Origin: Mycobacterium sp. ENV421
GTDB lineage: Bacteria; Actinomycetota; Actinomycetes; Mycobacteriales; Mycobacteriaceae
Length of the DNA stretch: 64,000 nucleotides
Assembly (NCBI RefSeq): GCF_002887815.1
Contig: NZ_PDHO01000012.1
Span: 1 to 64,000, forward strand
Direction of reading: 5' to 3'
Within the stretch, counting starts at the first letter, position 1, and each line of letters opens with the position of its first letter. The position numbers and the translations under genes are program-made. The notes beneath the pieces are model-generated. The model searched no databases and was not told the origin of the DNA. It saw only the letters and a list, made by a program, of their open reading frames with translations. Positions 17,507 to 27,629 of this stretch are shown here, piece by piece.

Positions 17507-18835
17507 GTGTCCGACAGCCTGTTCGATGTGCCCGGCGACGCCGACGCCCGGGTCGGCTCGGCGGCGCCAACGTCGGCACCGCTGGCCGTCCGGATGCGCC
17601 CGGTCAGCCTGGACGAGGTCGTCGGGCAGGAGAACCTGCTGCGCCAGGGCTCGCCGCTGCGCCGCCTGGTCGAAGGCTCCGGCGCCGCATCGGTGATCCT
17701 GTATGGGCCGCCCGGCACCGGTAAGACCACGCTCGCGTCGCTGGTGTCGCAGGCCACCGGGCGACGGTTCGAGGCGCTGTCCGCGCTGAGCGCCGGCGTC
17801 AAGGAAGTGCGCGCCGTCATCGACAATGCGCGCCGCGCCGCGGCCTACGGCGAGCAGACCGTGCTGTTCATCGACGAGGTACACCGCTTCTCCAAGACCC
17901 AGCAGGATGCTCTGCTCGCGGCGGTGGAGAACCGGATCGTGCTGCTGGTGGCGGCCACCACCGAAAACCCGTCGTTCTCGGTGGTCGCGCCGCTGCTGTC
18001 GCGCTCGCTGATCCTGCAACTGCAGCCGCTGACCGCAGACAATGTGCGCACCGTGGTGCTGCGCGCCATCGAAGACTCGCGGGGGCTGGGCGGCGCGGTC
18101 ACCGTCGACGACGACGCCGTCGACCTGGTGGTGCAGCTGTCGGCCGGGGATGCCCGACGGGCGCTGACCGCGCTGGAGGTCGCCGCCGAATCCGGGGAGC
18201 ACGTCACCGTCGAGGTGATCGAGCAGTCGCTGGACAAGGCGGCTGTGCGCTACGACCGCGACGGCGATCAGCACTACGACGTCATCAGCGCGTTCATCAA
18301 GTCGATCCGCGGCTCGGACGTCGACGCCGCGCTGCACTATCTGGCGCGGATGCTGGTGGCGGGGGAGGACCCCCGGTTCCTGGCGCGCCGGCTGATGATC
18401 CTGGCCAGCGAGGACATCGGGATGGCCGACCCGACGGCGCTGCTGACCGCGGTCGCCGCCGCCCAGACTGTCCAGCTGATCGGCATGCCCGAGGCGCAGC
18501 TGACGCTCGCGCACGCGACCGTGCACCTGGCCACCGCGCCGAAATCCAATGCCGTGACCACCGCGCTCGGTGCCGCGATGAACGACATCCGCGGCGGCAA
18601 GGGCGGTCTGGTGCCTGCGCATCTGCGGGACGGACATTACGCGGGGGCGGCCAAACTCGGTAACGCGGTCGGGTACAGGTATCCGCACGACGACCCCGAT
18701 GGCGTTGTGCCGCAGCAGTATCCGCCGGATGAGGTGGTCGGAGTCGACTACTACAAGCCGACGAACCACGGCGCCGAGCGTGAGATCGGCAGCCGGTTGG
18801 ACAAACTGCGCGCGATCATCCGGCGCAAGCGCTGA
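17507..18835 (+). CDS. rarA: replication-associated recombination protein A (AAA+ ATPase)
   Basis: This 442-residue protein starts at GTG 17507. Walker [10 protein letters not shown] is at residues 67-75 and Walker [13 protein letters not shown] near 119-128. Sensor/arginine-finger region [19 protein letters not shown] and the C-terminal MgsA tetramerisation domain ([37 protein letters not shown]) are intact. RarA/MgsA acts at stalled replication forks with the clamp and single-strand binding protein. It matches the gene called Rv2559c in M. tuberculosis in order and type. It probably has its own promoter, since the divergent EamA gene is only 35 bp away. Confidence 0.95.
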   Translation: MSDSLFDVPGDADARVGSAAPTSAPLAVRMRPVSLDEVVGQENLLRQGSPLRRLVEGSGAASVILYGPPGTGKTTLASLVSQATGRRFEALSALSAGVKEVRAVIDNARRAAAYGEQTVLFIDEVHRFSKTQQDALLAAVENRIVLLVAATTENPSFSVVAPLLSRSLILQLQPLTADNVRTVVLRAIEDSRGLGGAVTVDDDAVDLVVQLSAGDARRALTALEVAAESGEHVTVEVIEQSLDKAAVRYDRDGDQHYDVISAFIKSIRGSDVDAALHYLARMLVAGEDPRFLARRLMILASEDIGMADPTALLTAVAAAQTVQLIGMPEAQLTLAHATVHLATAPKSNAVTTALGAAMNDIRGGKGGLVPAHLRDGHYAGAAKLGNAVGYRYPHDDPDGVVPQQYPPDEVVGVDYYKPTNHGAEREIGSRLDKLRAIIRRKR

Positions 18836-18861
18836 GACGGTGCCGAATCCGCCGCGGTAGG

Positions 18862-19515
18862 TCAGTGCGGAAGCGACGCCGGTCGCGCCGGCCGCTGCGC
18901 CCGCTCCCGGATGCCGCGCAGCATCCCGCGTTCCATCAGGAAATGCACGATGTCGAAAGCTGATTGACCGACCGGAGCACCGCTGCCGCGAACCAGCAGC
19001 CGGGTCCCTGCGTTGTGCGGCCGCAGACAGAACGCCCACGACCCGAAGGCCTTCTCGCCGCGCTGCACCCGGTCGTAGTCGGCCGCCGACATCAGCACGA
19101 GATGCGAGTTGGGCTCGATTTCTGCGACCAGCTGTCGGGCCCGCTCGCCGTAGCGTTGAGCCAGCCACACCGTGTCACCGACGCGGAGCTGCTGCCATTC
19201 GGGGTGTACGACGTCCGCGTTGTGAATACGGGTTCCCACCAGACGCTCGAGAACGTCGTAACTGTAGAAACCGCCGCGGTTCTCGCCGATCTGCACCAGC
19301 CACGGCCAGACGTCCGCGACGGGCGCGTCGATGGTGATCGCCCGGGTGGTGCGGGCGCTTCCCGGCTCGACCAAGCTGTCCCCGGGCAGCTCGGCGGCGA
19401 CCTCCGCATCGGTGGCGCCCCACGCGTACATCGCGGGTCGCAGCACCCAGCGGTAGGCCGCGGCGATCCCGGCGGCCGCCATCCACGTGGCGAGCACCGG
19501 CCTCTGCTTGCTCAT
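18862..19515 (-). CDS. SRPBCC-like membrane-anchored protein, function unknown
   Basis: This 217-residue protein starts at ATG 19515 (TTG 19524 is possible). A weak N-terminal hydrophobic stretch ([19 protein letters not shown]) may anchor it. The rest reads like a START/SRPBCC lipid-binding fold: [40 protein letters not shown], and [16 protein letters not shown] near the end. Such proteins bind hydrophobic ligands or act as cyclases, but no active site is evident. It lies between rarA and an ABM-like gene, all with gaps under 70 bp, and its role is not indicated by context. Confidence 0.7.
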   Translation of the reverse strand: MSKQRPVLATWMAAAGIAAAYRWVLRPAMYAWGATDAEVAAELPGDSLVEPGSARTTRAITIDAPVADVWPWLVQIGENRGGFYSYDVLERLVGTRIHNADVVHPEWQQLRVGDTVWLAQRYGERARQLVAEIEPNSHLVLMSAADYDRVQRGEKAFGSWAFCLRPHNAGTRLLVRGSGAPVGQSAFDIVHFLMERGMLRGIRERAQRPARPASLPH

Positions 19516-19583
19516 AGCCGACAACGTTGCCCCGTCCGACGGGCCGGGAGCAGGGCCTTAAGTCCCGGGGTTGTCCTCGTGCT

Positions 19584-20204
19584 CTAGGCCAGCTCCGGGA
19601 CCCGCAGCCGCGCGATCGCCAGCTCGAACTCGCCGACGTCGAGCTGGTCGGCGCCCAGATCGCGCAGCAGTGCGGTCCGCAGCGACCGAGCCGCGTCGCG
19701 GCTGCGTTCCATCGCGTCCTGGCTGTCATACGTGGTCGACACCACGGCGCGCCCGGTGGATCGGTCGCACATCATGCTCGTGCTGCAGAACCCGTCGAGC
19801 TGCTCGATCTCCGGGAGCACCGTCGTCTTGTAGAACTCGACAGCCTGGTCGAACTGGTCGGGCCTGGCCTGCAGCCAGGTGGCCCGCACACAGGCACCCG
19901 CACCGGAGCGGTGGTCGCGATGCACCGCGGCGATCTCCCATTCATCCACCGCTGGGGTGGCTCCGAGCACCTGGGCCGCCCGGTCGCGAAACAGCCGGAC
20001 CTCGTCGGCGCTGGAGTGCATGGCCGCGTCGTCATCCCAGGCGGTGGTGACGATGCAGCGGCCAGACTCGCGGTCGGTCAGAAGCGACATGCCGACGCAT
20101 CCGGTCATGCCCTGAAGAGCCGGCATCACCTCGTCGCGGAAGACCGCGATTCCCGCATCGATGGATTCCGGGCGCGCGGCAAACGTGGTAGAGCGTGCGT
20201 GCAC
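19584..20204 (-). CDS. tandem antibiotic-biosynthesis-monooxygenase-like protein (dimeric alpha/beta barrel)
   Basis: This 206-residue protein starts at GTG 20204, with GGGGGTGG shortly upstream; the frame extends to 20288 without a ribosome site. It appears to hold two similar halves. Residues 1-100 contain [20 protein letters not shown] and TAWDDDAAM. Residues 105-206 contain [20 protein letters not shown] and [14 protein letters not shown]. The pattern of a long helix followed by GF/GC and a strand fits the ABM ferredoxin-like fold. The biochemical role is unknown; small monooxygenases and stress proteins share the fold. It is divergent from the yjbQ gene. Confidence 0.72.
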   Translation of the reverse strand: MHARSTTFAARPESIDAGIAVFRDEVMPALQGMTGCVGMSLLTDRESGRCIVTTAWDDDAAMHSSADEVRLFRDRAAQVLGATPAVDEWEIAAVHRDHRSGAGACVRATWLQARPDQFDQAVEFYKTTVLPEIEQLDGFCSTSMMCDRSTGRAVVSTTYDSQDAMERSRDAARSLRTALLRDLGADQLDVGEFELAIARLRVPELA

Positions 20205-20307
20205 TTCTCCACCCCCTTCGACTCGGGGCGGCGCCCCGGCGGCGCCACCGGCACTGTTCACCTTCCTCCCCTCGATATGGGCTGGCAACGGTTTCGGCGA
20301 GGTCGCC

Positions 20308-20313
20308 TAGGCT
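20308..20313 (+). promoter_or_regulatory. -10 hexamer TAGGCT, leaderless start of yjbQ
   Basis: TAGGCT is separated by exactly 7 bases from GTG 20321, with no Shine-Dalgarno between them. It fits leaderless mRNA and decides the start. Confidence 0.6.
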
Positions 20314-20320
20314 GGAAACC

Positions 20321-20722
20321 GTGGACACCGACGTGCTTGACATCGACAGCTCGCGGCGCCGGATCGTCGACCTGACGGACGAGGTGCGGTCGTTCTGTCG
20401 CGGCCGCGGTGACGGTCTGTGCAACGTGTTCGTGCCGCACGCCACCGCCGGCGTGGCCGTCATCGAGACCGGGGCCGGGTCCGATCATGATCTGCTCGAC
20501 ACGTTGGATCGCCTGCTGCCGCGTGACGACCGTTACCGCCACTCGCACGGTTCGCCGGGGCACGGCGCCGATCATGTGCTGCCGGCCATCGTCGCGCCGT
20601 CGGTGACCGTTCCGGTGGGCGACGGGACGCCGCTGCTGGGCACCTGGCAGAGCATCGTGCTGGTGGACTTGAACCAGGACAATCCGCGACGATCGGTCCG
20701 GCTGAGCTTCGTCGGCGGCTGA
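20321..20722 (+). CDS. YjbQ/UPF0047 family protein (secondary thiamine-phosphate synthase-like)
   Basis: This 133-residue protein starts at GTG 20321. The family signature is clear: [58 protein letters not shown] and a short C-terminus. E. coli YjbQ can show weak thiamine-phosphate synthase activity, but its physiological role is not settled. In mycobacteria the gene precedes alaS (Rv2556c-like). It lies 71 bp upstream of alaS and may be co-transcribed with it. Confidence 0.88.
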   Translation: MDTDVLDIDSSRRRIVDLTDEVRSFCRGRGDGLCNVFVPHATAGVAVIETGAGSDHDLLDTLDRLLPRDDRYRHSHGSPGHGADHVLPAIVAPSVTVPVGDGTPLLGTWQSIVLVDLNQDNPRRSVRLSFVGG

Positions 20723-20793
20723 GGAGAAGGCGCCCGGTAATGTGGTGCGGTCGAAGCGTCCGTCGAGCCGCACCCCGAACGCAAGGAAACCCA

Positions 20794-23490
20794 GTGCAGA
20801 CACACGAGATCAGGAAGCGATTCCTGGATCACTTCGTGCAAGCGGGCCACACCGAGGTACCGAGTGCCTCGGTGATCCTCGACGACCCGAACCTGTTGTT
20901 CGTCAACGCGGGCATGGTGCAGTTCGTGCCGTACTTCCTCGGGCAGCGCACGCCGCCGTATCCGACGGCCACCAGCATCCAGAAGTGCATCCGCACACCT
21001 GACATCGACGAGGTGGGCATCACCACCCGGCACAACACCTTCTTCCAGATGGCGGGCAACTTCTCGTTCGGCGACTACTTCAAACGCCGCGCAATCGAGC
21101 TGGCGTGGACGTTGCTGACCAAGCCGGTCGAGCAGGGCGGTTACGGGTTCGACCCGGAACGCCTGTGGGCGACGGTGTTCTACGACGACGACGAAGCCGT
21201 ACAGCTGTGGCAGGAGGTCGCCGGTCTGCCGATCGAGCGGATCCAGCGCCGCGGGATGGCCGACAACTACTGGTCGATGGGCATCCCCGGGCCGTGCGGG
21301 CCGTGCTCGGAGATCTACTACGACCGCGGTCCGGCCTACGGCGTCGAAGGCGGCCCGGAAGCCGACGAGAACCGCTACATCGAGATCTGGAATCTCGTGT
21401 TCATGCAGAACGAACGCGGCGAGGGCACGTCCAAGGACGACTTCGAGATCCTCGGGCCGCTGCCGCGCAAGAACATCGACACCGGTATGGGTGTCGAGCG
21501 GATCGCCTGCCTGCTGCAGGACGTCGACAACGTCTACGAGACGGACTTGCTGCGCCCCGTGATCGACCAGGTGGCGCAGTTCGCGCCCCGCGGGTACGGG
21601 CAGGGGTCGCACGACGACGACGTCCGCTACCGGGTGATCGCCGACCACAGCCGGACGTCGGCGATCATCATCGCCGACGGGGTCACCCCCGGCAACGAGG
21701 GCCGCGGCTACGTGCTGCGCCGGCTGCTGCGGCGCATCATCCGCGCCGCCAAACTGCTGGGTGTCGAGCAGCCGATCATGGCGGACCTGATGCTCACCGT
21801 GCGCGACGCGATGGGTCCGTCCTATCCGGAACTGGTCAGCGATTTCGACCGGATCCAGCGCATCGCGGTGGCCGAGGAGACCGCGTTCAACCGGACGCTG
21901 GCGTCGGGGTCGAAGCTGTTCGAGGAGGCCGCCGCCGCAACGAAATCGGCGGGCAAGACGGTGCTGGGCGGCTCGGAGGCGTTCACCCTGCACGACACCT
22001 ACGGCTTCCCGATCGAGCTCACGCTGGAGATGGCCGCCGAGGCGGACCTGAGTGTCGACGAGCTCGGCTTCCGTGAGCTGATGGCCGAGCAGCGCCGCCG
22101 CGCCAAGGCCGACGCCGCAGCCCGCAAGCACGCCCACGCCGACCTGTCGGCGTTCCGCGAGCTGGTCGACGCCGGGCCGACGGAGTTCACCGGTTTCGAT
22201 GAATTGACCTCTGAGGCAAGGATTCTCGGAATCTTCGTCGACGGCAAGCGGGTTCCGGTGGTGGCGCACGGCGGCCGTGAGCAAGCTCCCGAGCGCATCG
22301 AGATCGTGCTGGACCGCACTCCGCTCTACGCCGAGTCCGGCGGCCAGATAGCCGATGCCGGCTCGATTTCCGGTACCGGTGGCAGCGCGTCGGCCAAAGC
22401 CGCCGTCACCGATGTGCAGAAGATCGCCAAAACCCTGTGGGTGCACCGGGTCAACGTCGAGTCCGGCGAATTCGTCGAGGGCGACACCGTCACCGCGGCC
22501 GTCGACCCGGAGTGGCGTCGCGGTGCCACCCAGGGCCACTCGGGCACGCACATGGTGCACGCCGCATTGCGACAGGTGTTGGGCCCCAACGCAGTTCAGG
22601 CCGGCTCGCTGAACCGCCCGGGCTATCTGAGGTTCGACTTCAACTATCAGGGCGCGTTGAGCGACGAGCAGCGCGCTCAGGTCGAGGAAGTCACCAACGA
22701 GGCCGTGCAGGCCGACTTCGAGGTGCACACCTTCAACGAGAAACTGGAGAAGGCCAAGGCGATGGGCGCCATGGCGATGTTCGGCGAGTCCTACCCCGAC
22801 GAGGTCCGGGTGGTCGAGATCGGCGGGCCGTTCTCGCTGGAACTCTGTGGCGGCACCCACGTGCACAACTCGGCGCAGATCGGTCCGGTCACGATCCTCG
22901 GCGAGTCGTCGGTGGGCTCCGGTGTGCGCCGCGTCGAGGCCTACGTCGGCCTGGATTCGTTCCGCCACCTCGCCAAGGAACGCGCGCTGATGGCCGGTCT
23001 GGCGTCGTCGCTCAAGGTGCCCTCCGATGAGGTGCCGGCCCGGGTGGCCACCCTCGTCGAGAAGCTCAAAGCCGCGGAGAAGGAACTCGACCGGGTTCGG
23101 CTGGCCACTGCGCGCGCTGCGGCGGCGAACGCCGCCGCCGGTGCCGAGCAGGTGGGTAAGGTCCGTCTCGTGGCGCAGCGAATGTCGGCCGGGATGAACG
23201 CCGGTGATCTGCGTTCCCTGGTCGGTGACATCCGCGGCAAGATGGGCTCCGACCCCGGGGTCGTGGTGCTCATCAGCGAGGGTGACGACGGAACGGTGCC
23301 GTTCGTCGTGGCCACCAATGCGGCCGCACAGGACGCCGGGCTGCGCGCCAACGAACTCATCAAGCAGATTTCTTCGGCTGTCGACGGGCGGGGCGGCGGC
23401 AAGGCTGATCTGGCGCAGGGATCCGGCAAGAACCCGGCCGGAATCGATGCGGCACTGGGGGCGGTTCGCGCAGAGATCGCGCGGAGCTAG
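20794..23490 (+). CDS. alaS: alanyl-tRNA synthetase
   Basis: This 898-residue enzyme starts at GTG 20794 ([14 protein letters not shown]), with AAGGAAA about 6 bases upstream. The class II catalytic core has [35 protein letters not shown] and [21 protein letters not shown] sequence ([13 protein letters not shown]). The editing domain carries the zinc motifs [11 protein letters not shown] and [13 protein letters not shown], and the C-terminal DHHA1-type domain ends the protein. It attaches alanine to tRNA-Ala and hydrolyses Ser- and Gly-tRNA-Ala. Length and domain order are normal. It is followed 5 bp later by ruvX, in the same order as M. tuberculosis. Confidence 0.98.
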   Translation: MQTHEIRKRFLDHFVQAGHTEVPSASVILDDPNLLFVNAGMVQFVPYFLGQRTPPYPTATSIQKCIRTPDIDEVGITTRHNTFFQMAGNFSFGDYFKRRAIELAWTLLTKPVEQGGYGFDPERLWATVFYDDDEAVQLWQEVAGLPIERIQRRGMADNYWSMGIPGPCGPCSEIYYDRGPAYGVEGGPEADENRYIEIWNLVFMQNERGEGTSKDDFEILGPLPRKNIDTGMGVERIACLLQDVDNVYETDLLRPVIDQVAQFAPRGYGQGSHDDDVRYRVIADHSRTSAIIIADGVTPGNEGRGYVLRRLLRRIIRAAKLLGVEQPIMADLMLTVRDAMGPSYPELVSDFDRIQRIAVAEETAFNRTLASGSKLFEEAAAATKSAGKTVLGGSEAFTLHDTYGFPIELTLEMAAEADLSVDELGFRELMAEQRRRAKADAAARKHAHADLSAFRELVDAGPTEFTGFDELTSEARILGIFVDGKRVPVVAHGGREQAPERIEIVLDRTPLYAESGGQIADAGSISGTGGSASAKAAVTDVQKIAKTLWVHRVNVESGEFVEGDTVTAAVDPEWRRGATQGHSGTHMVHAALRQVLGPNAVQAGSLNRPGYLRFDFNYQGALSDEQRAQVEEVTNEAVQADFEVHTFNEKLEKAKAMGAMAMFGESYPDEVRVVEIGGPFSLELCGGTHVHNSAQIGPVTILGESSVGSGVRRVEAYVGLDSFRHLAKERALMAGLASSLKVPSDEVPARVATLVEKLKAAEKELDRVRLATARAAAANAAAGAEQVGKVRLVAQRMSAGMNAGDLRSLVGDIRGKMGSDPGVVVLISEGDDGTVPFVVATNAAAQDAGLRANELIKQISSAVDGRGGGKADLAQGSGKNPAGIDAALGAVRAEIARS

Positions 23491-23495
23491 CGTCA

Positions 23496-24029
23496 GTGCT
23501 CTCCGCACAGAACCGTGTGCCTGACCGGCCCGGCGCAGACGATCCCGGGCGAGGCCGACGGCTCGGCATCGACGTGGGCACGGTGCGCATCGGGGTGGCG
23601 GTGAGCGACCCCGACGGCATCCTGGCCACTCCGGTCGAAACGGTGCGCCGCGAGCGGACCGGCAAGCACCTGCGCCGGCTGAGCGCATTGGTTGCCGAAC
23701 ACGACATCGTCGAGGTGGTGGTCGGATTGCCGCGCACGCTGGCAGATCGGGCCGGGACGTCGGCGCAGGACGCGGTTGAGGTGGCCGATGCGCTGAGCGA
23801 GCGGATCGCGCCGGTGCCGGTCCGGCTGGCCGACGAACGATTGACGACGGTGGTCGCCCAGCGGTCGCTGCGGGAGGCCGGCGTGCGCGCCAAGGCTCAA
23901 CGCGGCGTCATCGACCAGGCGGCCGCGGTGGGGATCCTGCAGGGCTGGCTCGACCAGCGCCGGAACGCCTCTGGGGGGCACAGCGAAGCGACCCGGGAAA
24001 CGACGAGCGCCGGGAGCGACGATGTCTGA
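23496..24029 (+). CDS. ruvX: putative pre-16S rRNA nuclease / Holliday junction resolvase YqgF
   Basis: This 177-residue protein starts at GTG 23496 (GTG 23517 is an alternative), just after alaS. The RNase H-like fold is shown by [16 protein letters not shown] with its catalytic Asp, [17 protein letters not shown] and [17 protein letters not shown], plus a final Asp in [15 protein letters not shown]. YqgF proteins mature the 16S rRNA 5' end and resemble resolvases. The last ~24 residues ([20 protein letters not shown]) are extra, low in complexity and encoded by a GC-rich repeat-like word. It overlaps mltG by 8 bp. Confidence 0.92.
   Translation: MLSAQNRVPDRPGADDPGRGRRLGIDVGTVRIGVAVSDPDGILATPVETVRRERTGKHLRRLSALVAEHDIVEVVVGLPRTLADRAGTSAQDAVEVADALSERIAPVPVRLADERLTTVVAQRSLREAGVRAKAQRGVIDQAAAVGILQGWLDQRRNASGGHSEATRETTSAGSDDV
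23981..23998 (+). repeat. GC-rich intragenic word in the ruvX tail
   Basis: The 18-bp word CAGCGAAGCGACCCGGGA matches 14 of 18 positions of GAGCGGAGCGACTCGGGG in pyrB (52760-52777). Both lie in non-conserved, in-frame extra segments. Confidence 0.45.
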
Positions 24030-25251
24030 CGGTTATGACGACCGGTCCGGTCCGGTGGCGGTCGGTCGGCCACGGCGCAAGCTGAGCCGCCTCGAGCGTG
24101 TCCGCGCCAAACGAAACCGCCACCGGCGCAGGATGATCGGGGCCGGGGCAGCCGCCCTGCTGGTGCTGGTTGTGGTGGCGGCGGTGTACTTGGGCGGCAA
24201 GCTCTTCAGCGGGGACAGCGGCTACTCCGGCGAGGGCAAGGACGACGTCGTCATCCAGGTGCACGACGGTGACTCCACCACCCAGATCGGTCAGACCCTG
24301 CGCGACAAGAACGTCATCTCCAACGTCAAGGGATTCGTCGACGCGGCCAAGAACAACGCCTCGATCGCCGCGATTCAGCCGGGCTTCTACACGGTGCGAA
24401 CCGAGATGTCGGCGTCGGCGGCGGTGGATCGCCTGGCGGACCCGAAGAATCGGGTGGGCAAGCTGGTGATCCCCGAGGGCCGGCAACTCGACGACATCGC
24501 GGAGGTCGGCTCGGGCAAGGTCACCGACGGCATCTTCACCCTGATCTCGAAGTCCACCTGTATCCCGGTGAACGGTCAGCAGAAGTGTGTTGCCGCCGAG
24601 GATCTGCGTCGTGCCGCCGAGCAGGCGCCGGCGGCGGAGTTGAACGTGCCGGAGTGGGCGGCACAGCCGGTGATCGCGCTGGGCAAGAACCACCGCCGGC
24701 TGGAGGGGCTGATCGCCCCGGGCACCTGGAACGTCGATCCGTCGGCATCACCACAGGAGATTTTGGCCAAGCTGGTCGGACAGAGCGCCGACCACTACGT
24801 CGCCGTGGGGCTGCTGGACACCGCGGCCGCGATGCGCCTGTCGCCGTATCAGATCCTGATCGTCGGCTCGCTGGTGCAGCGCGAGGCCAAGCCCAACGAT
24901 TTCGCGAAGGTCGCCCGGGTGATCTACAACCGGCTGGGTGTGCCGCAGAAGCTGGAATTCGATTCGACGGTGAACTATCCGCTGGACCGCCAGGAAGTCG
25001 CCACCACCGACGGCGACCGCGCGCAACTCACGCCGTGGAACACCTACGCGATGGAAGGCCTGCCGGCCACTCCGATCTGCTCGCCCGGCCAGGACGCGCT
25101 GGCCGCGGCTGAGCGCCCCGAGCCCGGGGATTGGCTCTACTTCGTCACCGTCGACACCGAGGGCACCACGCTGTTCACCCGGGATTACCAGCAGCACCTG
25201 GCGAATATCGATCTGGCGCGACACAACGGCGTGCTCGACTCCGCTCGGTGA
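24022..25251 (+). CDS. mltG: endolytic murein transglycosylase MltG
   Basis: This 409-residue protein starts at ATG 24022. A basic N-terminus is followed by one transmembrane helix at residues 39-58, giving type II topology with the enzyme outside the membrane. The YceG/MltG domain includes [33 protein letters not shown] and [23 protein letters not shown], where the Glu is the predicted catalytic residue, then [11 protein letters not shown] and [17 protein letters not shown]. MltG cleaves nascent glycan strands and terminates polymerisation. It ends at 25251, sharing one base with aroE (TGATG), so translation is coupled. Confidence 0.95.
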   Translation: MSDGYDDRSGPVAVGRPRRKLSRLERVRAKRNRHRRRMIGAGAAALLVLVVVAAVYLGGKLFSGDSGYSGEGKDDVVIQVHDGDSTTQIGQTLRDKNVISNVKGFVDAAKNNASIAAIQPGFYTVRTEMSASAAVDRLADPKNRVGKLVIPEGRQLDDIAEVGSGKVTDGIFTLISKSTCIPVNGQQKCVAAEDLRRAAEQAPAAELNVPEWAAQPVIALGKNHRRLEGLIAPGTWNVDPSASPQEILAKLVGQSADHYVAVGLLDTAAAMRLSPYQILIVGSLVQREAKPNDFAKVARVIYNRLGVPQKLEFDSTVNYPLDRQEVATTDGDRAQLTPWNTYAMEGLPATPICSPGQDALAAAERPEPGDWLYFVTVDTEGTTLFTRDYQQHLANIDLARHNGVLDSAR

Positions 25252-26051
25252 TGAGCCGGCGCAAGGCGGCGGTTCTCGGTTCGCCGGTCGCGCATTCCAA
25301 GTCGCCGCTGTTGCACCTGGCCGCCTACCGCGCGCTGGGCCTGACCGACTGGACCTACGAGCGCATCGAATGCACGGCCGCCGAACTACCGCGCCTGGTG
25401 CGGGGTTTCGGTCCGGAGTGGGTCGGGCTGTCGGTGACGATGCCGGGTAAGTTCGCCGCCCTTGCGGTCGCCGAGGAGCGCACCGAACGCGCCGATCTGG
25501 TCGGCTCGGCCAACACCCTGGTGCACATCGGTCGCGGCTGGCGCGCCGACAACACCGACATCGACGGGGTCGCCGGTGCCCTGGGGCACATCCGGCATCT
25601 GCGGCGCGCCATCGTGCTGGGCTCGGGCGGCACCGCGCCCGCGGCGGTGGTGGCGCTGGCCGACCTCGGCGTCACCGAGGTCACCGTCGTCGCCCGCGAT
25701 CGTGACAAGGCGGCCCGGCTGCTGGATCTGGGGCGGGCGGTCGGGGTCACCGCGGAGTTCTGCGACCTGATCGACGGCGGCCTTCCGGCCGTGGTGGCCA
25801 CTGCTGATGTTCTGGTGAGCACGATCCCGGCCGACGCCGCGGCCGCCTTTGCCGGGGTGTTCGCCGGCGTGCCGGTGTTGCTGGATGCGATCTACGATCC
25901 GTGGCCCACCCCGCTGGCCGCCGCCGTGCAGGACAGCGGCGGCGAGGTCATCAGCGGTGTGCAGATGCTGCTGAACCAGGCGTTCAGTCAGGTCGAACAA
26001 TTCACAGGCCGGCCGGCGCCGCGAGAGCAGATGGCGGCCGCACTGGGCTAA
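25251..26051 (+). CDS. aroE: shikimate dehydrogenase
   Basis: This 266-residue enzyme starts at ATG 25251, overlapping the mltG stop. It reduces 3-dehydroshikimate to shikimate with NADPH. Visible motifs are the substrate site GSPVAHSKSPLLH, the catalytic-Lys region SVTMPGKFAAL, SANTLV, the Asp of RADNTDIDGV, the glycine-rich VLGSGGTAPAAVVAL and the C-terminal GVQMLLNQAFSQVEQFTG. The family normally has NPLK near the catalytic Lys; here it is MPGKF, the usual mycobacterial form. Other aro genes lie about 7 kb downstream, separated by the MoxR cluster. Confidence 0.95.
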   Translation: MSRRKAAVLGSPVAHSKSPLLHLAAYRALGLTDWTYERIECTAAELPRLVRGFGPEWVGLSVTMPGKFAALAVAEERTERADLVGSANTLVHIGRGWRADNTDIDGVAGALGHIRHLRRAIVLGSGGTAPAAVVALADLGVTEVTVVARDRDKAARLLDLGRAVGVTAEFCDLIDGGLPAVVATADVLVSTIPADAAAAFAGVFAGVPVLLDAIYDPWPTPLAAAVQDSGGEVISGVQMLLNQAFSQVEQFTGRPAPREQMAAALG

Positions 26052-26054
26052 CGT
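26049..26054 (+). promoter_or_regulatory. -10 hexamer TAACGT overlapping the aroE stop codon
   Basis: TAACGT begins with the TAA stop of aroE and lies 6 bases before ATG 26061. It suggests a separate leaderless transcript for the prepilin peptidase gene. Confidence 0.5.
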
Positions 26055-26060
26055 GCGCCC

Positions 26061-26489
26061 ATGCGCGCTGTGGTGGTCGGCATGCTGCTGGTGTGGGCGG
26101 TGGCGTTGACGGTCTTCGACGTGCGCCAGCGGCGGCTGCCCAACTCCTTGACGCTGCCCGGAGCGGTCATGGTGTTCCTCGGCGCTCTGGCGTGTGGACG
26201 TGGATTGCCAGCGCTGACAGGAGCATTGGCGTTGGCAGCGTTCTATCTTGTTGTGCACCTGGTGGTTCCGGATGGGCTGGGCGCCGGTGACGTGAAGCTG
26301 GCGCTGGGTGTCGGGGGACTCACGGGCGCTTTCGGATTCGACGTATGGCTGCTGGCGGCGCTGGGTGCCCCGGTGCTGACGGCGGTCCTGGCAGTCGCGG
26401 TGGCCGTGCGGAACCGAACCGCGAGCGTGCCGCACGGTCCGTCGATGTGTCTGGCGAGCCTGGCTGCTGCGGCGCTGGTGGTGTTCTGA
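26061..26489 (+). CDS. short A24-family prepilin peptidase
   Basis: This 142-residue membrane protein starts at ATG 26061. It carries only the peptidase half of type IV prepilin peptidases. The two aspartates are visible in VFDVRQRRLPNSLTLPG (about residue 20) and GLGAGDVKLALGVGG (about residue 80). Four to five hydrophobic helices cover the protein. The usual N-terminal methyltransferase domain is absent, as in Rv2551c. Such short forms are linked to Flp/Tad-type pilus processing, but no pilin gene is present in this window. It probably has its own leaderless promoter. Confidence 0.88.
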   Translation: MRAVVVGMLLVWAVALTVFDVRQRRLPNSLTLPGAVMVFLGALACGRGLPALTGALALAAFYLVVHLVVPDGLGAGDVKLALGVGGLTGAFGFDVWLLAALGAPVLTAVLAVAVAVRNRTASVPHGPSMCLASLAAAALVVF

Positions 26490-26494
26490 CGCAG

Positions 26495-27126
26495 TTACGT
26501 AGTCGCCGTCACTGGCTTCGCCGCGCCGGACGCCACCGTGGGCAGTGAGATCGACATCGAGTCAATGGTGATGTCGCCATAGGAGTAGAAGTTGAGGTAC
26601 TCGATGGCAGAGGTGACGAGTTGGACATGCACCGATTGCCCTGGCGCCAAAGTCTGTGCGATCTCGCTCATCGCGAAATTGGTGACGGTGCGCGTCTGTC
26701 CGTCGAGCGTGACCGGGATCGGCGTGGAGATGGTGCCGAGGACCTGGTTGGTGGTGTCGTCGACGATTTGGGCGTAGACGTGTCTGGCGTTTCCGGTGCC
26801 TGAGTAGGTGAAGCTGATCAAGGGTGCGCCCACGATCTGGGTGTCCTCGGTGACCGGTGCCACCTGGAGGTTGACCGCGTTGAGGGCCGGCCCTGATGCG
26901 CCAAGGCCGAGCAGCGCCTGCAGTGGGCCTTTGAGCAGGATGCGGGGGTCGGGCCCGGTAACTCCGAAAAACGGGATGTAGGGCAGCGTCTGCGGTGTGG
27001 TGCGTACCGCGGTCAGGGGAGTGTCGTCGGTGCGGCTGCTACTGCAGCGCCGGCCAGTACGCCCACACCGATACCCAGGGCGACCGCTAGACCACCAACT
27101 CTGCCCACGTATGACCCCGCACCCAT
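26495..27126 (-). pseudogene. remnant of a secreted CocE/NonD-type hydrolase (signal peptide plus C-terminal domain)
   Basis: On the minus strand ATG 27126 opens a 37-codon frame (MGAGSYVGRVGGLAVALGIG and on to VAAAPTTLP) ending at TGA 27013. This is the signal-peptide start common to large secreted mycobacterial hydrolases. A different frame then runs from about 27020 to 26495, with LPYIPFFGVTGPDPRILL, then FTYSGTGNARHVYAQIVDD and TPIPVTLDGQTRTVTNFAM. That is the beta-rich C-terminal X-Pro-dipeptidyl-peptidase-like domain. The whole alpha/beta-hydrolase catalytic part, normally hundreds of residues, is missing, and the two parts are out of frame. A GTG at 26863 could in theory express the last 122 residues, but without export. 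I call it a pseudogene made by internal deletion. Confidence 0.72.
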
Positions 27127-27314
27127 GAGCGCTTTTCCACCTCGTTTGCCGCAGATCACCAAGTAAACGCCGAATTACTACTCGAAAGTCAGGTGAACCG
27201 AAAGTGCTGTGCCCGTTCGGGTCTCACTTCCGTCGGCGACCGGCACATGTTGACGCAGCCGTTGATTCTGCTGGATCGGTGCCGACCGTGAATATTGCGG
27301 CGAGGCACAATCGG

Positions 27315-27602
27315 ATGATGAAGGAGATCGGCAACGAGGACTATTACAACATTCAGATGGCCCTGATCCGCAACTATGGCTACACCGCCCGGAAGGTGGC
27401 CAATGCTGATGACGGTGCTCTGGCCCTCGAGGTGATCGACAGCGGCGACCGTGTGCTCATGACCATCACACCTTCCCTTGACGGGGGCAAATGGGTGATC
27501 AAGGTGCCGCGCGGCGAACCATTCGAAATACCCGTGGAGACTCCGCTCGACGAGTTGATAGACAAGATTGTCGCGGAATTGGAACGAACCCCCGAGAGCT
27601 GA
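27315..27602 (+). CDS. hypothetical protein, 95 residues
   Basis: The frame from ATG 27315 (or ATG 27318; GTG 27288 also possible) gives a small soluble, acidic protein with no signal peptide or membrane segment: KEIGNEDYYNIQMALIRNYG, SGDRVLMTITPSLDGGKWVI and PVETPLDELIDKIVAELER. The C-terminal helix is amphipathic. No Shine-Dalgarno is obvious. Codon use looks normal for the window. I do not recognise a family. The gene stands alone between the hydrolase remnant and the convergent MoxR-cluster end. The 188 bp upstream (27127-27314) holds no other feature I can support. Confidence 0.55.
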   Translation: MMKEIGNEDYYNIQMALIRNYGYTARKVANADDGALALEVIDSGDRVLMTITPSLDGGKWVIKVPRGEPFEIPVETPLDELIDKIVAELERTPES

Positions 27603-27629
27603 CCGGCCGCCCCCTCAGATCGCAGGGGG

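Noticed and set aside
20572..23688. A 1,038-codon open frame antisense to alaS
   Set aside because: It mirrors the alaS coding frame, is rich in Arg/Gly/His without domains, and arises from high GC at third codon positions.
26495..26863. A separate 122-residue gene starting at GTG 26863
   Set aside because: The same frame continues upstream with family-like sequence and the matching signal peptide lies just beyond, so it is part of a decayed larger gene.
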